A DNA stretch of 53,974 nucleotides from Chloroflexota bacterium (GTDB lineage Bacteria > Chloroflexota > Anaerolineae > Anaerolineales > Anaerolineaceae), in NCBI GenBank assembly GCA_012517865.1, contig JAAYUC010000045.1, positions 1-53,974 of the forward strand, read 5' to 3'. Shown in pieces: positions 7,166 through 16,289 of this stretch (the first letter of the stretch is position 1; every line of letters starts with the position of its first letter). The notes under the pieces are model-generated. The model was given only the letters and a program-made list of their open reading frames with translations. It was not told the DNA's origin and searched no databases. Position numbers and translations under genes: made by a program.

Positions 7166-7837
7166 TTACTTTATACCGGATGCAACCACGTGAATTGCAC
7201 CATCGATTTTGGTTATCATAATCCCTTTTTCCTTGCGCAGTTTCCGCGGGATTTCAACCCGCTCTCCGCCAAGAAAGATTGTTCCGCTGCCCATCCTCAA
7301 AACCCTTATGGAGCTTTCAGGCGCACCGGAGCATCCCGCCCTCAGCATGCCGTCCAACCACCCCCAGATGAGCGCCGAACCAGAGCAAATCACCTCGGCT
7401 TTTTCCGGCAGGTCAGAAAGCAGCGTCAGGCTGCCGTCCACAACCAGCTTTTCAGCAGCATCCAAAGGCCGGTCCACCCACACAAACCTTTCCGCTGACT
7501 CTGGTTCAGCCTTCATGGGCCTGGGGAGCTCATCGCCTTCAATTTTGGATGGAAGGCCAAAAGCCCGCGCGGATTCCAACGTGACATCCGAGCTTGAAAG
7601 CACCGCGCGCAAACAAATGCCCTCATCCGCCAGGTCGCGCAAAAGTTTGTCCAGGTTTGCCTCGCTCCATTCGGTCTGGCCGAGGTCAAGCGCGATCCTG
7701 CCCCCCTTAAAGAAGCGCTCCTGGCTCTGAATTCTGGAAATCAACATATCCCGCTGTTGATACCAGGGCAGGTCCGGCAGGACCACCAGCACACCGCCCC
7801 GGATTCCGCGCACCAGCAGCTCAGTCCGTTTCTGCAT
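7166..7837 (-). CDS. minC: MinC-like septum-site protein
   Basis: 223 residues in two parts. The N-terminal domain (about 1-100, RTELLVRGIRGGVLVVL onward) resembles the FtsZ-inhibiting MinC_N fold. The C-terminal part (about 120-210) resembles the beta-helical MinC_C, with VDGSLTLLSDLPEKAEVI and IWGWLDGMLRAGCSG matching its repeated glycine pattern. MinC blocks FtsZ ring assembly away from midcell. The RSGQ motif used for MinD binding in E. coli is not recognisable (DRPLDAAEKL here), and minD is not adjacent. I chose ATG 7837; a TTG at 7849 right after the PBP2 stop is the alternative. It lies inside the elongation operon. Confidence 0.72.
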   Translation of the reverse strand: MQKRTELLVRGIRGGVLVVLPDLPWYQQRDMLISRIQSQERFFKGGRIALDLGQTEWSEANLDKLLRDLADEGICLRAVLSSSDVTLESARAFGLPSKIEGDELPRPMKAEPESAERFVWVDRPLDAAEKLVVDGSLTLLSDLPEKAEVICSGSALIWGWLDGMLRAGCSGAPESSIRVLRMGSGTIFLGGERVEIPRKLRKEKGIMITKIDGAIHVVASGIK

Positions 7838-7849
7838 GCCTTGCCCCAA

Positions 7850-9925
7850 TCAATTCCCAAGATTATCCGCGTCAGCGGCCTTCAGGCCGAAGTAAGCGTC
7901 GATGACCTTGCGGACAATCGGCGCGGCCAGGGTAGAACCTTCCTTGCCGTTGTAGGCAAAGGCCACCACCACGATTTCAGGGTCGTCGTAGGGAGCATAC
8001 CCAACGAACCAGGCGTGCGCCGGCCAGCCGCCAATCCCGATGCCGCACAGACGGTTTGCCAGGGCGAAGTCATCGCAGTATTCCGCTGTGCCTGTTTTGC
8101 CAGCGACCTTATTTGTGTCGCCAGTAAACTCATAGGCGGCGGTTCCGCCTGGCTGCGTCACCATCTCCATGCCTTTTTTTGCCAATTCAATGACCCACGG
8201 CTGGACCGTTTTCATCTCGCCCGTGGGAATATTGTCATTATAGACCGCGATTTTCGGGTCCTTGGTGATATCCCACAGCATCGTCGGCTCAAATTGCTGC
8301 GTCACCGTGCCGTCCGCCGCCTCAATTTTACTGATCAGCGAGACTTTCATCAGTTTGCCGCCATTCGCGATGGTCGCGATAGAATGCACCACCTGCAGCG
8401 GCGTGGCAAGCACATAACCCTGCCCGACCGCGGCCAGGTAAGTATCACCTGTCGCCCAGTTTTCGCCCTGGCTCAGGCGTTTCCAGGTGGGATTTGGAAT
8501 TAACCCGTCTGTCTCGCCCGGCAGCTCAATGCCAGTCAAAGCGCCGTAGCCAAGCGCGCGGGCGTATTCGCCCAAGCGCCAGATGCCAAGCCCGTTGCCT
8601 TCAATTTCGCCGGCATAACCGCCGGTTACCTTGTACCAGTACACATTGCAAGACCAGGCAATCCCATGCAAATAGTCCACCGATCCGTGGCCAGCGCGGT
8701 CCCAGCAGTAATAGGTCTGCAAACTACCTGGGTCATTCTGGTAGAACTTTTGCACAAGCGAGATTGTTCCCGGGTCATCGACGGTATACTCAGGCGTCAC
8801 AACCCCTTCATTGAGGATGCCCAGGGCCGAAACCAGCTTAAACACTGAACCGGGAGGAAGTTCCGCGGAAATGGCCTGGTTTACGAGCGGCTTGGCCATA
8901 TCCTGGGTCAGCTGTTCGTAATAATATCCAGGGATGCCCTTGGACATGCGGTTGTTTTCATAGTTCGGGTACGAAACCATCGCCAGCACTTCGCCGGTTT
9001 TGGCGTTTAAGGCCACAACCGAGCCGCTGGTGCTCAGGGTATAGCCAAGGTAGCGGTTCCAGTACTCCAGATTCATCTTCAGCGCATCGCGGGCGACAGA
9101 CTGCAGGCGGGTGTCAATCGTCAGATACACATTTTGTCCGGGAACCGGGTCGATAGGCTCTTCCAGATTGCGGACAATCTCACCACCAACGGTAACCTCA
9201 ACCACGCGCCGGCCGTTTTTCCCGCCCAGCACATCCTGCATGGTGCTTTCCACACCCGCGTATCCAACTTTATCCCGGCCGGCCACAAACCCAAGCTCTG
9301 TGTAATAATCCACCAAAGACTCCGGCACAGGCCCCAAAAACCCAACCACCTCAGATGTCAGGTTGCCGGTAGGGTAAACCCTCACGGATTCAATTTCCAC
9401 ATCAATACCCGGCCAATCCATCGCCTTTTCCTTGATTGCCATCGCGATTTCTTTTGAGACATCGCAGCTGAGGCGGGTGGGGCTGAATGGCCAGTTGGTA
9501 TCCGCGATATACACGATTTGCTCTATCCCCAACGTTGTGTTGCAGGGCGTAAAACTGGCCGCGGTAACTGCGTCCACTACGCCGTTGCTGACCGGAATGT
9601 TGAGCAGTTCTGAAAGCTCAGAGTAAATTTTTCGCAGCTCGCCATCAGATTCTGGCAGTTGGGCCGGGGTGACCGTAATGTTATACGCCGGTTCGTTGCG
9701 CGCGAGGACGACGCCGTTGCGGTCGTAAATAATGCCGCGCTGGGTTGGGTCGCTGATTTCTGTTGTGCGGTTGTCCTCCGCCTGCGCGCGGTAAACGGAG
9801 CCGTTCACGATTTGGTAATTGAACAGTTGAAAGATGTAATACAGAATGACAATCGCAACCAAAAAGATAACCCCGCGAATGCGCGAGTGCTGAACGGTCG
9901 GTTTTTCAAATTGATTGTTGTTCAT
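7850..9925 (-). CDS. mrdA: Penicillin-binding protein 2 (class B transpeptidase)
   Basis: 691 residues. A single N-terminal membrane anchor (about 18-38) is followed by the PBP dimer domain (GIIYDRNGVVLARN near 65-77) and a full transpeptidase domain. All three catalytic motifs are intact: SVFK (S360, K363), SCN (425-427) and KTGT (610-613). It cross-links peptidoglycan during elongation and partners RodA. The start overlaps the end of mreD by 4 bp (ATGA), and minC follows at once. An inserted Cys/Trp-bearing loop near 400-420 precedes the SCN motif. Confidence 0.93.
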   Translation of the reverse strand: MNNNQFEKPTVQHSRIRGVIFLVAIVILYYIFQLFNYQIVNGSVYRAQAEDNRTTEISDPTQRGIIYDRNGVVLARNEPAYNITVTPAQLPESDGELRKIYSELSELLNIPVSNGVVDAVTAASFTPCNTTLGIEQIVYIADTNWPFSPTRLSCDVSKEIAMAIKEKAMDWPGIDVEIESVRVYPTGNLTSEVVGFLGPVPESLVDYYTELGFVAGRDKVGYAGVESTMQDVLGGKNGRRVVEVTVGGEIVRNLEEPIDPVPGQNVYLTIDTRLQSVARDALKMNLEYWNRYLGYTLSTSGSVVALNAKTGEVLAMVSYPNYENNRMSKGIPGYYYEQLTQDMAKPLVNQAISAELPPGSVFKLVSALGILNEGVVTPEYTVDDPGTISLVQKFYQNDPGSLQTYYCWDRAGHGSVDYLHGIAWSCNVYWYKVTGGYAGEIEGNGLGIWRLGEYARALGYGALTGIELPGETDGLIPNPTWKRLSQGENWATGDTYLAAVGQGYVLATPLQVVHSIATIANGGKLMKVSLISKIEAADGTVTQQFEPTMLWDITKDPKIAVYNDNIPTGEMKTVQPWVIELAKKGMEMVTQPGGTAAYEFTGDTNKVAGKTGTAEYCDDFALANRLCGIGIGGWPAHAWFVGYAPYDDPEIVVVAFAYNGKEGSTLAAPIVRKVIDAYFGLKAADADNLGN

Positions 9926-10425
9926 ATCTCTGTTCTCATTGGCGCGAGGTTCCGGAATATCTCCTGAACCAGCGCGTGCACTGGGATTGTCAGCAGCATG
10001 TTGAGCAAGACGCTGGGCAGCAGAATTTGTGAAAAGCTTTCCCCAATGGAAAGTGAAACCCCTTGCACAAACAGCCCCAAAATATACAGGCCGTGCTCAA
10101 GGAAGGTGCCAAAAAAGACCAATAAGAACATTGATAAAAGCGGACTTTGCCAGAAACCAGTCTGCAGCCGCATCGCTGCCAGAAATATGGTGAGATAAAC
10201 AATAAGCAATAAAAGCACAGGCGAGGCCGAGATGGCGCTGACTATCAGGCCGAATATTACCACAAGAATCCAGCTGTATTTCTGCCGTTGGTGCAGGCTC
10301 CAGGCAGCCAAAAAAAGCAGCACCACGTCCGCTGTACCGGCCAGTAGAACCGCCCGGCTGAATATTCCCATCTGAAGCATGATGGCGATGATAAAGCCAA
10401 TGCTGCTGGAAAAATAAAATAACAT
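9922..10425 (-). CDS. mreD: Rod shape-determining protein MreD
   Basis: 167 residues, almost entirely hydrophobic, with five to six predicted membrane helices, the usual MreD size and form. MreD sequences are poorly conserved, so the call leans on position between mreC and pbp2. It helps organise the elongasome with MreB and MreC. The gene begins 8 nt after the mreC stop and overlaps pbp2 by 4 bp. Confidence 0.85.
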   Translation of the reverse strand: MLFYFSSSIGFIIAIMLQMGIFSRAVLLAGTADVVLLFLAAWSLHQRQKYSWILVVIFGLIVSAISASPVLLLLIVYLTIFLAAMRLQTGFWQSPLLSMFLLVFFGTFLEHGLYILGLFVQGVSLSIGESFSQILLPSVLLNMLLTIPVHALVQEIFRNLAPMRTEI

Positions 10426-10433
10426 GCCGTCTC

Positions 10434-11270
10434 TCAGGGTACCAGGGGCGTGATGTCCACCGCTTCAAAGTTGGTGATAATCAGCACCGCGCTCAGCGAT
10501 GAAAAATCCACAATGGATTGAACCGACCCGGATTGGAACAGGCGGTTCTGCTGGCTTTGCATACTCAGCACCTGCCCCACGAAAATATTCGGAGGATAAT
10601 TGCCGCCAAGCCCGGAGGTCAGGAGCACATCGCCAATTTGAACTTCAGCGTCCTGGGGAATCATCTCAAGGGTGATTTCACCGGTGATTGACCCGACAAT
10701 CTGACCTTCCACCTTGGCATTTTGAAGATGCACATTCACCACCGATTCAGCATCGCTGATGAGCTGAACGCGGGAGGCGTTCGCGATAACCGCATCTACG
10801 CGGCCGACCAGGCCCTGCTGGGTCACCACCGGCATCCCATGCATGATGCCCTGGTTGGAACCTTTATCGATGATAATGTACTGGTAATACGGACTGATTT
10901 CGCGGCCTATCACGGTCGCGGCGGTGTATTCGTGCTGTGGGTTCGTCCGCGCGAAGTCCAGCAGGGTATAGAGGATCTGCGCCTGACTCAGGTTTTCCTG
11001 CAGCTCCACAATCTGGCTCTGAAGCTGCGACACTTCATTTTCAAGCTGGGCGTTGCGTTCCCGCAGGCTGGCCATGTCGCGCGGGGAAGTAAAAAAGTCC
11101 CTGATTGCAAGATAGCGCTGCGAAAGCCAGCTTTGCGTTGAAATCAGCGGGCTTAAAGTCAGGCTGAAAATCGGGGTCAGATATCCGGAAACAGCCAGCA
11201 GCAAAATGCCAGCCACCACCAAAAGGATGATGAAGTTTCTGATATTGCCGGATGTAAACAAATTGCGCAT
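10434..11270 (-). CDS. mreC: Rod shape-determining protein MreC
   Basis: 278 residues. It has one N-terminal membrane anchor (about 12-32), a coiled coil (about 62-100, LRERNAQLENEVSQLQSQI) and the extracytoplasmic beta-barrel domain with VIGREISPYYQYIIIDKGSN, GMPVVTQQGLVGRV and QIGDVLLTSGLGG. It scaffolds the elongation complex between MreB and PBP2. The start is uncertain: I favour ATG 11270, which puts the anchor at the usual position, over a TTG at 11297. Neither has a clear Shine-Dalgarno. It lies 39 nt after mreB. Confidence 0.92.
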   Translation of the reverse strand: MRNLFTSGNIRNFIILLVVAGILLLAVSGYLTPIFSLTLSPLISTQSWLSQRYLAIRDFFTSPRDMASLRERNAQLENEVSQLQSQIVELQENLSQAQILYTLLDFARTNPQHEYTAATVIGREISPYYQYIIIDKGSNQGIMHGMPVVTQQGLVGRVDAVIANASRVQLISDAESVVNVHLQNAKVEGQIVGSITGEITLEMIPQDAEVQIGDVLLTSGLGGNYPPNIFVGQVLSMQSQQNRLFQSGSVQSIVDFSSLSAVLIITNFEAVDITPLVP

Positions 11271-11309
11271 TTTATTGGATTGGATAAGCTCTGCCAAAAG
11301 ACAGAGAAA

Positions 11310-12386
11310 TTACCCCTTGTTCAGGCTCGTGTATGGGTCCCGTTCAATTCCCACCAGGAGCTGCTCGTACTCTTCCAGGTTATCCAGCACGATGCCCGCG
11401 CCGCGCGCGACGCAGGTCATCGGGTCTTCCGCGACCCAGACCCGCACCCGAACTTCGTTGGAAATGCGTTCAGCCAGCCCTTGCAGCTGGGACATACCGC
11501 CTGCCAGGCAAATGCCGTTATCCATCAGGTCAGAAAGAATTTCTGGCGGGGATTCATCCAGGGCGTCTTTGATGGTATCAATAATCACCTGCACGGAAGC
11601 CGAAAGCGCTTCCCGAATCTCAATTGAAGAGACTTCGATGGCTTCCGGAAGGCCGGTAATGAGGTTGCGTCCGCGCACGTCCACAGTCTTTTCTTCTTTC
11701 AGCGGATAAGCAGAACCGATGGCAATCTTGACCTTTTCCGCCATTTGTTCGCCAATGAAAAGGTTGTACTTGCTGCGCAGGTATTCGATGATGTCCTGGT
11801 CCAGTTCATCGCCGGCCACGCGCAGCGACCTTGATATGACGATGCCGCCCATCGAGATTACGGCGACTTCCGTCGTGCCGCCGCCAATATCCACAATCAT
11901 ATTGCCGTTGCCGTCATTCACCGGAAGCCCGGCGCCAATGGCAGCCGCGGCGGGTTCATGGATCATGTAGGTTTCGCGCGCGCCAGCCGCCATTGCCGCG
12001 TCGTACACCGCGCGCTTTTCCACTTCGGTGGCTCCGGAAGGGATTCCAACCACCACACGCGGCCGCGGAAATGGCACAATACTGTGCTGATGAGCCCGGC
12101 CAATAAAGTACTCGAGCATCGCCTGGGTGATATCGTATTCTGAGATGACGCCGTCGCGCAGAGGACGCAGCGTGACCACGTTGGCAGGCGCCCGCCCAAC
12201 CATCGCTTTGGCAGCAGCTCCAATTTTCAGGGGTTCGCGCGTGCGTTTATCAATTGCCACCCACGAGGGTTCGTTGATGACAATCCCTTTCCCTTTTACA
12301 TTAACAAGCGTATTGGCTGTGCCCAGGTCAATTCCAATATCCAGCGAAAATAAACCTAACAGCCAATTTATCGGATTAAATGCCAA
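11310..12386 (-). CDS. mreB: Actin-like rod-shape protein MreB
   Basis: 358 residues, slightly longer than typical MreB through a short N-terminal lead (AFNPINWLLGLFS) that may form the membrane-binding helix. The actin-fold nucleotide motifs are present: DIGIDLGTANTLV (phosphate 1), IVDIGGGTTEVAV (phosphate 2) and LAGGMSQLQGL (adenosine). The gene starts with TTG, preceded by GGAG 10 nt upstream; the first ATG-like alternatives lie too far inside. It leads the minus-strand shape operon. A TATAAT is visible about 48 nt upstream. Confidence 0.95.
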   Translation of the reverse strand: MAFNPINWLLGLFSLDIGIDLGTANTLVNVKGKGIVINEPSWVAIDKRTREPLKIGAAAKAMVGRAPANVVTLRPLRDGVISEYDITQAMLEYFIGRAHQHSIVPFPRPRVVVGIPSGATEVEKRAVYDAAMAAGARETYMIHEPAAAAIGAGLPVNDGNGNMIVDIGGGTTEVAVISMGGIVISRSLRVAGDELDQDIIEYLRSKYNLFIGEQMAEKVKIAIGSAYPLKEEKTVDVRGRNLITGLPEAIEVSSIEIREALSASVQVIIDTIKDALDESPPEILSDLMDNGICLAGGMSQLQGLAERISNEVRVRVWVAEDPMTCVARGAGIVLDNLEEYEQLLVGIERDPYTSLNKG

Positions 12387-12703
12387 GTTGTTGTTTCTCC
12401 ATTACCTGGAAGATTTGCATGGTTAATGTTCAAATTATATCATAATCAAGAAGTCCGAAAATAGCGCTGGCACTTATCATTTTTTAAACGAAACCGGTTG
12501 CGCTCCTGAAATGCACAATTCCGCCTGTCACCGCGCGAAACATTCGCCCTGGACAATCCGCCCACCTGTAAGGCTGGCGATTAACCTTTGCGCGCAATAT
12601 CCTGAGAGAAAGCATTTCCCTACAACAAAAACTGAATAAATGGGTTGGTAAGTGTTACAATAATTACGGATTTTTGCGCGTTCTTTACCATAGTTAGGAG
12701 CCT
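12387..12703. promoter_or_regulatory. 317-bp divergent intergenic region (mreB / zinc-ribbon gene)
   Basis: No gene is visible here. For mreB it holds a TTG-proximal GGAG site and a minus-strand TATAAT (12439 to 12434) with no strong -35. For the plus-strand gene it holds a TACAAT (12656-12661) and an AGGAG just before its ATG. A perfect 10-bp palindrome TTGCGCGCAA occurs near 12588-12597. The rest shows no clear structure. Confidence 0.4.
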
Positions 12704-13405
12704 ATGAATCTTCCATTCAGCCTTTACCGCCTGCAAACTATCGACACTCAGCGCCAGAAAATTACCAGGCGACTGACCCAGATAGAAGCCATATTAAACG
12801 CTGATGAATTCGTCAAAGCCAAATTACAGCAAAAGCAGCTGGCGGCAGAAGAACTCGCCGGAAAACAATCCCAAACCAACAAAATCGCAGCAGAAACATC
12901 TGAAAAACGCCTGAAACTCGAGCTCAATCAAGTCCAGCTGTTTGGGGGAAAAGTTCGCAATCCCAAGGAACTGCAAGACCTTCAGGCTGAAAGCGAGGCT
13001 CTCAAACGCACCATCCAAAAGCTGGAAGACGCCCATTTTCAGGCGCTCATGGAACAGGAAGACGCCCAGAAAAAACTGGCGGAAGCGGAGCAGGCTCACC
13101 AATCCGCGGTGAACGCAAAAGCGACCGAGAACTCCCTGCTCGCCGGAGAGCGCGGAAACCTGACGGTCGAAATGGACAACCTGAACGCCCAGCGGGAAGC
13201 CCTCATTCAAACCCTCCCAGCCGAGATAGTGAGTCAGTACGAAAGCCTGCTCAAAACCAAAGGGGGAAAAGCTGTCTCGGCAATCGAAGACGACTGTTGT
13301 GAAGCTTGCGGGGTGGAACTTTCCCCGCGCGACATGCAAGCCGTGCGCTCGCCAAACACCCTGCTGCGCTGCAAGACCTGCGGGAGAATCCTTTACAAAG
13401 CCTGA
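12704..13405 (+). CDS. Coiled-coil protein with C-terminal C4 zinc ribbon
   Basis: 233 residues. About 1-180 is a long, charged, heptad-like helical hairpin. The last 40 residues form a zinc ribbon with four cysteines (CCEACGVELSP and RCKTCGRILYKA). This is the C4-type zinc-ribbon family (formerly DUF164), widespread but without an agreed role; nucleic-acid binding has been proposed. The ATG has AGGAG 5 nt upstream. It stands alone, facing the convergent yggT cluster. Confidence 0.85.
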   Translation: MNLPFSLYRLQTIDTQRQKITRRLTQIEAILNADEFVKAKLQQKQLAAEELAGKQSQTNKIAAETSEKRLKLELNQVQLFGGKVRNPKELQDLQAESEALKRTIQKLEDAHFQALMEQEDAQKKLAEAEQAHQSAVNAKATENSLLAGERGNLTVEMDNLNAQREALIQTLPAEIVSQYESLLKTKGGKAVSAIEDDCCEACGVELSPRDMQAVRSPNTLLRCKTCGRILYKA

Positions 13406-13412
13406 TGTAACC

Positions 13413-13676
13413 TTATCGAAATATGGCGCGCACTACCGCCGAAAGCAGCCACTGCAGAGCATTAATCAACAAAATCAAAATAACCGGCGAAAAATCCAAG
13501 CCGCCGATGGGCCTGACAGCGCCGCGGATGGGATTTAGCAGCGGAGAAACAATTTTATCGAGCGTTCTGCGCGCCGGATGTTCCCAGGGCAGAATATAAC
13601 CCAACGCGACATGCGCGATGACCAACAAACTAAGAACCTGCCCAAGGATGCGGATAAGGCTTAGACCTGCCGCCAT
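13413..13676 (-). CDS. YggT family membrane protein
   Basis: 87 residues with two membrane helices, one at each end. Between them is the YggT-type loop (NPIRGAVRPIGGLDFSPVI). The family is linked by gene context to division and envelope functions, and in many bacteria sits beside yggS, as here. GGAGG lies 11 nt before the ATG. It follows the yggS gene by 5 nt, so it is co-transcribed. Confidence 0.85.
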   Translation of the reverse strand: MAAGLSLIRILGQVLSLLVIAHVALGYILPWEHPARRTLDKIVSPLLNPIRGAVRPIGGLDFSPVILILLINALQWLLSAVVRAIFR

Positions 13677-13681
13677 ATCTT

Positions 13682-14431
13682 CTAATCCTCCTTTGCCGGC
13701 CGCGGGCCGAGAATCGCCTCGCCCAGGCGAATCAGCGTCGCGCCTTCTTGCACGGCTACAGGAAAATCGCTTGATGTGCCCATCGAAAGCTCATCCAGGT
13801 GCAGCCCGGGCAGCGCGTCATTGAGAAACTGCAGCAGCTCGCGCGTTTTTCGGAAGAAAATCCGGTTGTTTTCCATTTCCGCTTGCAGCGGGGGCATGGT
13901 CATCAGTCCCCGCAGGCGTAAACCAGGCATCCGGCTGACCGCCTCCACCGCTGGCAGCAAAACCTGCCAATCTTCCCTAGATTCCGCCGTAAAACCCTCT
14001 TTGCTGGCCTCCCCGCTGATATTTACCTCAATGAGCACATCCAGCGGTGCTAAATCCGGCTGCCGCAATTGGGATAATAAGCCCGCCAGTTTCAGGCTGT
14101 CGACAGAATGAACGCGCGACACTTTGCTGGCAATCAGTTTTGCCTTCCTGCTTTGTATGTGCCCGACGATATCCCAACGCAGACCGGGCAGGTCAGTCAG
14201 GTTATTGATTTTTGCCAGGGCTTCTTCGGCATAATTTTCCCCAAAACAGCGCAAACCGCAGCTGTAGGCAGCGCGAATCAAAGCTTCGGGCTGCCTTTTA
14301 GAGACTGTCACAATTTCAATATCTTCTGCGCGCCTGCCTGCTTTGGCGGCGCTTTCCGCCACAGCCCTGCGAACGACGGCAAGCCTGTGTGCCACTTGCT
14401 CGACAAGTTCGGAGTCAACTTCACTGTTCAT
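13682..14431 (-). CDS. yggS: YggS/PLPBP family pyridoxal-phosphate homeostasis protein
   Basis: 249 residues. It contains the PLP-lysine region VTVSKRQPEALIRAA (Lys near 46), the GENYAEEALAK motif, HIQSRKAK, and SMGTSSDFPVAVQEGATLIRLG near the C-terminus, all hallmarks of the family. YggS binds PLP and buffers vitamin B6 and amino-acid metabolism without a known reaction. The typical HxxGxxQ-like segment reads VGHIQSRKA. The start overlaps the pgeF end by 11 bp, and yggT follows, the common yggS-yggT pairing. Confidence 0.92.
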   Translation of the reverse strand: MNSEVDSELVEQVAHRLAVVRRAVAESAAKAGRRAEDIEIVTVSKRQPEALIRAAYSCGLRCFGENYAEEALAKINNLTDLPGLRWDIVGHIQSRKAKLIASKVSRVHSVDSLKLAGLLSQLRQPDLAPLDVLIEVNISGEASKEGFTAESREDWQVLLPAVEAVSRMPGLRLRGLMTMPPLQAEMENNRIFFRKTRELLQFLNDALPGLHLDELSMGTSSDFPVAVQEGATLIRLGEAILGPRPAKED

Positions 14432-15215
14432 AAGGTCTCAAACCAATCACCACCGCAAAGCGCCCGGTTATCCCTTTCTCTTTACGATAAGAATACCACT
14501 CATCCAGGTGTTCCGCGGTACACATTCCAGACTGCTCAATCTGCTTCACTCCTGCCGCGCGCAGGCAGTAGGCATTGGCGCGCCATAAATCCAGGTACAA
14601 AGAGCCGTCCCGCTCCTCAAAAAATCCCGTTCCATCCTTCCCAAAGCTCTTCTTAAAGCGCTCCAATACCTCTACTCCCGCCTGGTAGCAGCTGCCGCAA
14701 ATTGACGGCCCAATGCCTGCCAGCAGAGACGCCGGTTCTGTGCCAAAGCGCGCGCGCATGTAATCCACCGCGATTTCAGCGATTCTTTGTACCGTTCCCT
14801 GCCAGCCGGCGTGCACCAGCCCTACCACGTGCTTTTCCGGGTCGTAAAACACGAGCGGCACACAGTCCGCGAAACGCATAATGAGGGTAACATCCGGATT
14901 ATCGGTAAAGATACCATCAGCCGGTTGATGTTTCTGGTCGCGCGGTCTGGGCTTGTCCGAATAAATCATAGTGGTGCCGTGCACCTGCCAGACGTCGAAA
15001 CGACTTTCGTACGGCCGGCCAAAAACATCAAATAATAGTTGGTGGTTCTGAACAACAGCTTCCGACCTGTCCCCCACCGTTCCACCAAGGTTGAGTGCCG
15101 AATACGCGCCCTGGCTGGCCCCGCCCAGGCGCGTGAATACCGCATGGTCCAGCTGGCCGGAAGGGAAGCTCTCGAATCTGTAATACCGAAATGGGCCCGC
15201 GTCATGCCGTATCAT
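14421..15215 (-). CDS. pgeF: Purine nucleoside phosphorylase LACC1/YfiH family (polyphenol oxidase-type)
   Basis: 264 residues. It has the family signatures HAVFTRLGGASQGAYSALNLGG near the N-terminus, DCVPLVFYDP (metal-site Cys), VGLVHAGWQGT (metal-site His) and IGPSICGSCYQAG. LACC1/YfiH enzymes are multicopper-oxidase-like in name, but have purine nucleoside phosphorylase and adenosine deaminase activity, and have also been tied to peptidoglycan editing. GGAGG lies 8 nt before the ATG. The start overlaps the DUF2085 gene stop by 4 bp. It is part of the DUF2085-pgeF-yggS-yggT run. Confidence 0.88.
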   Translation of the reverse strand: MIRHDAGPFRYYRFESFPSGQLDHAVFTRLGGASQGAYSALNLGGTVGDRSEAVVQNHQLLFDVFGRPYESRFDVWQVHGTTMIYSDKPRPRDQKHQPADGIFTDNPDVTLIMRFADCVPLVFYDPEKHVVGLVHAGWQGTVQRIAEIAVDYMRARFGTEPASLLAGIGPSICGSCYQAGVEVLERFKKSFGKDGTGFFEERDGSLYLDLWRANAYCLRAAGVKQIEQSGMCTAEHLDEWYSYRKEKGITGRFAVVIGLRPYEQ

Positions 15216-16237
15216 TCCGAAACCTCCGGAACGAAGACTGCCCCATGCCAGAGGGCATGCCGCTTTTCAAGCTGCAGCCGGCCGGCCTGAATGCTGCTCT
15301 CCACCAAAGGATAGCCAAGCCAGGCGGTGATAAACCCAAACAGTCCTCCGGTGGCGGCGCGCAGCAGCGGCGTGCTTTCCCTGGCTGGAAACCAGCTTAA
15401 GAAAGGCAAACCCATCTGGCTGACCATCTGCGTGCCTCCGTCCAGCGCGATTGGGAGAATGCCAATTAGAACCCAGATGTACCACGGGACTTCCCTGATG
15501 CGGCGCCCTGAAACAGCGAAAATCAGCCCAAAAAGCAGGATGGCCAGATAAATCGCGAGGTCCCGCTGGCACAACGCGGCTTTGTAGCCCATCACTTCAT
15601 TCCCAAGAAAGTCAGCTGCCGCGCGGAAATCCATTTCATCTATGCCGCTGGCCGCGGAAAAGGTTTGGTAGCCTTCCAACTTTGCCAATTCGCGCGGATA
15701 AACCGCCTGTTCGCCAAAAAGAAAAAATGAACGAAAGGCCAGTTGGTGGCATACCGGCTTATACAAGCCGTATAAGGCGCGGGCGGGTGGTTCCAATCTG
15801 AACTTCATCAGGGTTGGCGCGAGGAAAGCCAGACCAAGATACAAAGCCACCAGCAAATTGAACAGCAGGACGTAGTGCCTGCTGAACCAAAGGGAAAACC
15901 TGTCTTTTGTAGAAAATGCCGGCTTTTGCGCCAACTGACGCAGCAGCCATTTGTTGCCTACAGCCTGCGCGTCCTCAATTTTTACCCTTGTTTCTTTTAA
16001 AGCTGTACGGATATCTTCCGTTTCAAAGCGCTCACTCAGAAAGTAAGGTCCGATTTCAAGTCGTGGGATACCGCTGCCAAAAGCTTTTCGAATGTATGGA
16101 TTTTTATCAATATCGACGCACGTCGTCTGGTTGGGGAATTCGTCCGCAAGTTGCTTCAACTGGGCGAGGACGGCCCTGTTTTGTTCCGCCAGTGACGGAC
16201 GCGTATACAAAAACACATGAATGACAGCATCGTTCAT
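15212..16237 (-). CDS. DUF2085 membrane protein with N-terminal thioredoxin-like domain
   Basis: 341 residues. Residues 1-90 look like a glutaredoxin/thioredoxin-type fold (IHVFLYTRPSLAEQNRAVL, then VDIDKNPYIRKAFGSGIPRL), but the redox CxxC is missing. After a helix-rich linker come about five membrane segments with the DUF2085 signatures KPVCHQLAFRSFFLFG, CQRDLAIY and DGGTQ. Cys and His in these motifs suggest metal binding, but the family role is unknown. I chose ATG 16237; a GTG one codon earlier is possible, and neither has a Shine-Dalgarno. It heads the pgeF-yggS-yggT run. Confidence 0.75.
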   Translation of the reverse strand: MNDAVIHVFLYTRPSLAEQNRAVLAQLKQLADEFPNQTTCVDIDKNPYIRKAFGSGIPRLEIGPYFLSERFETEDIRTALKETRVKIEDAQAVGNKWLLRQLAQKPAFSTKDRFSLWFSRHYVLLFNLLVALYLGLAFLAPTLMKFRLEPPARALYGLYKPVCHQLAFRSFFLFGEQAVYPRELAKLEGYQTFSAASGIDEMDFRAAADFLGNEVMGYKAALCQRDLAIYLAILLFGLIFAVSGRRIREVPWYIWVLIGILPIALDGGTQMVSQMGLPFLSWFPARESTPLLRAATGGLFGFITAWLGYPLVESSIQAGRLQLEKRHALWHGAVFVPEVSE

Positions 16238-16289
16238 CACTTGGCAAAGGGTTTAGCAGGCATCGCTGTCTTTCACGATGCTGAAAACA

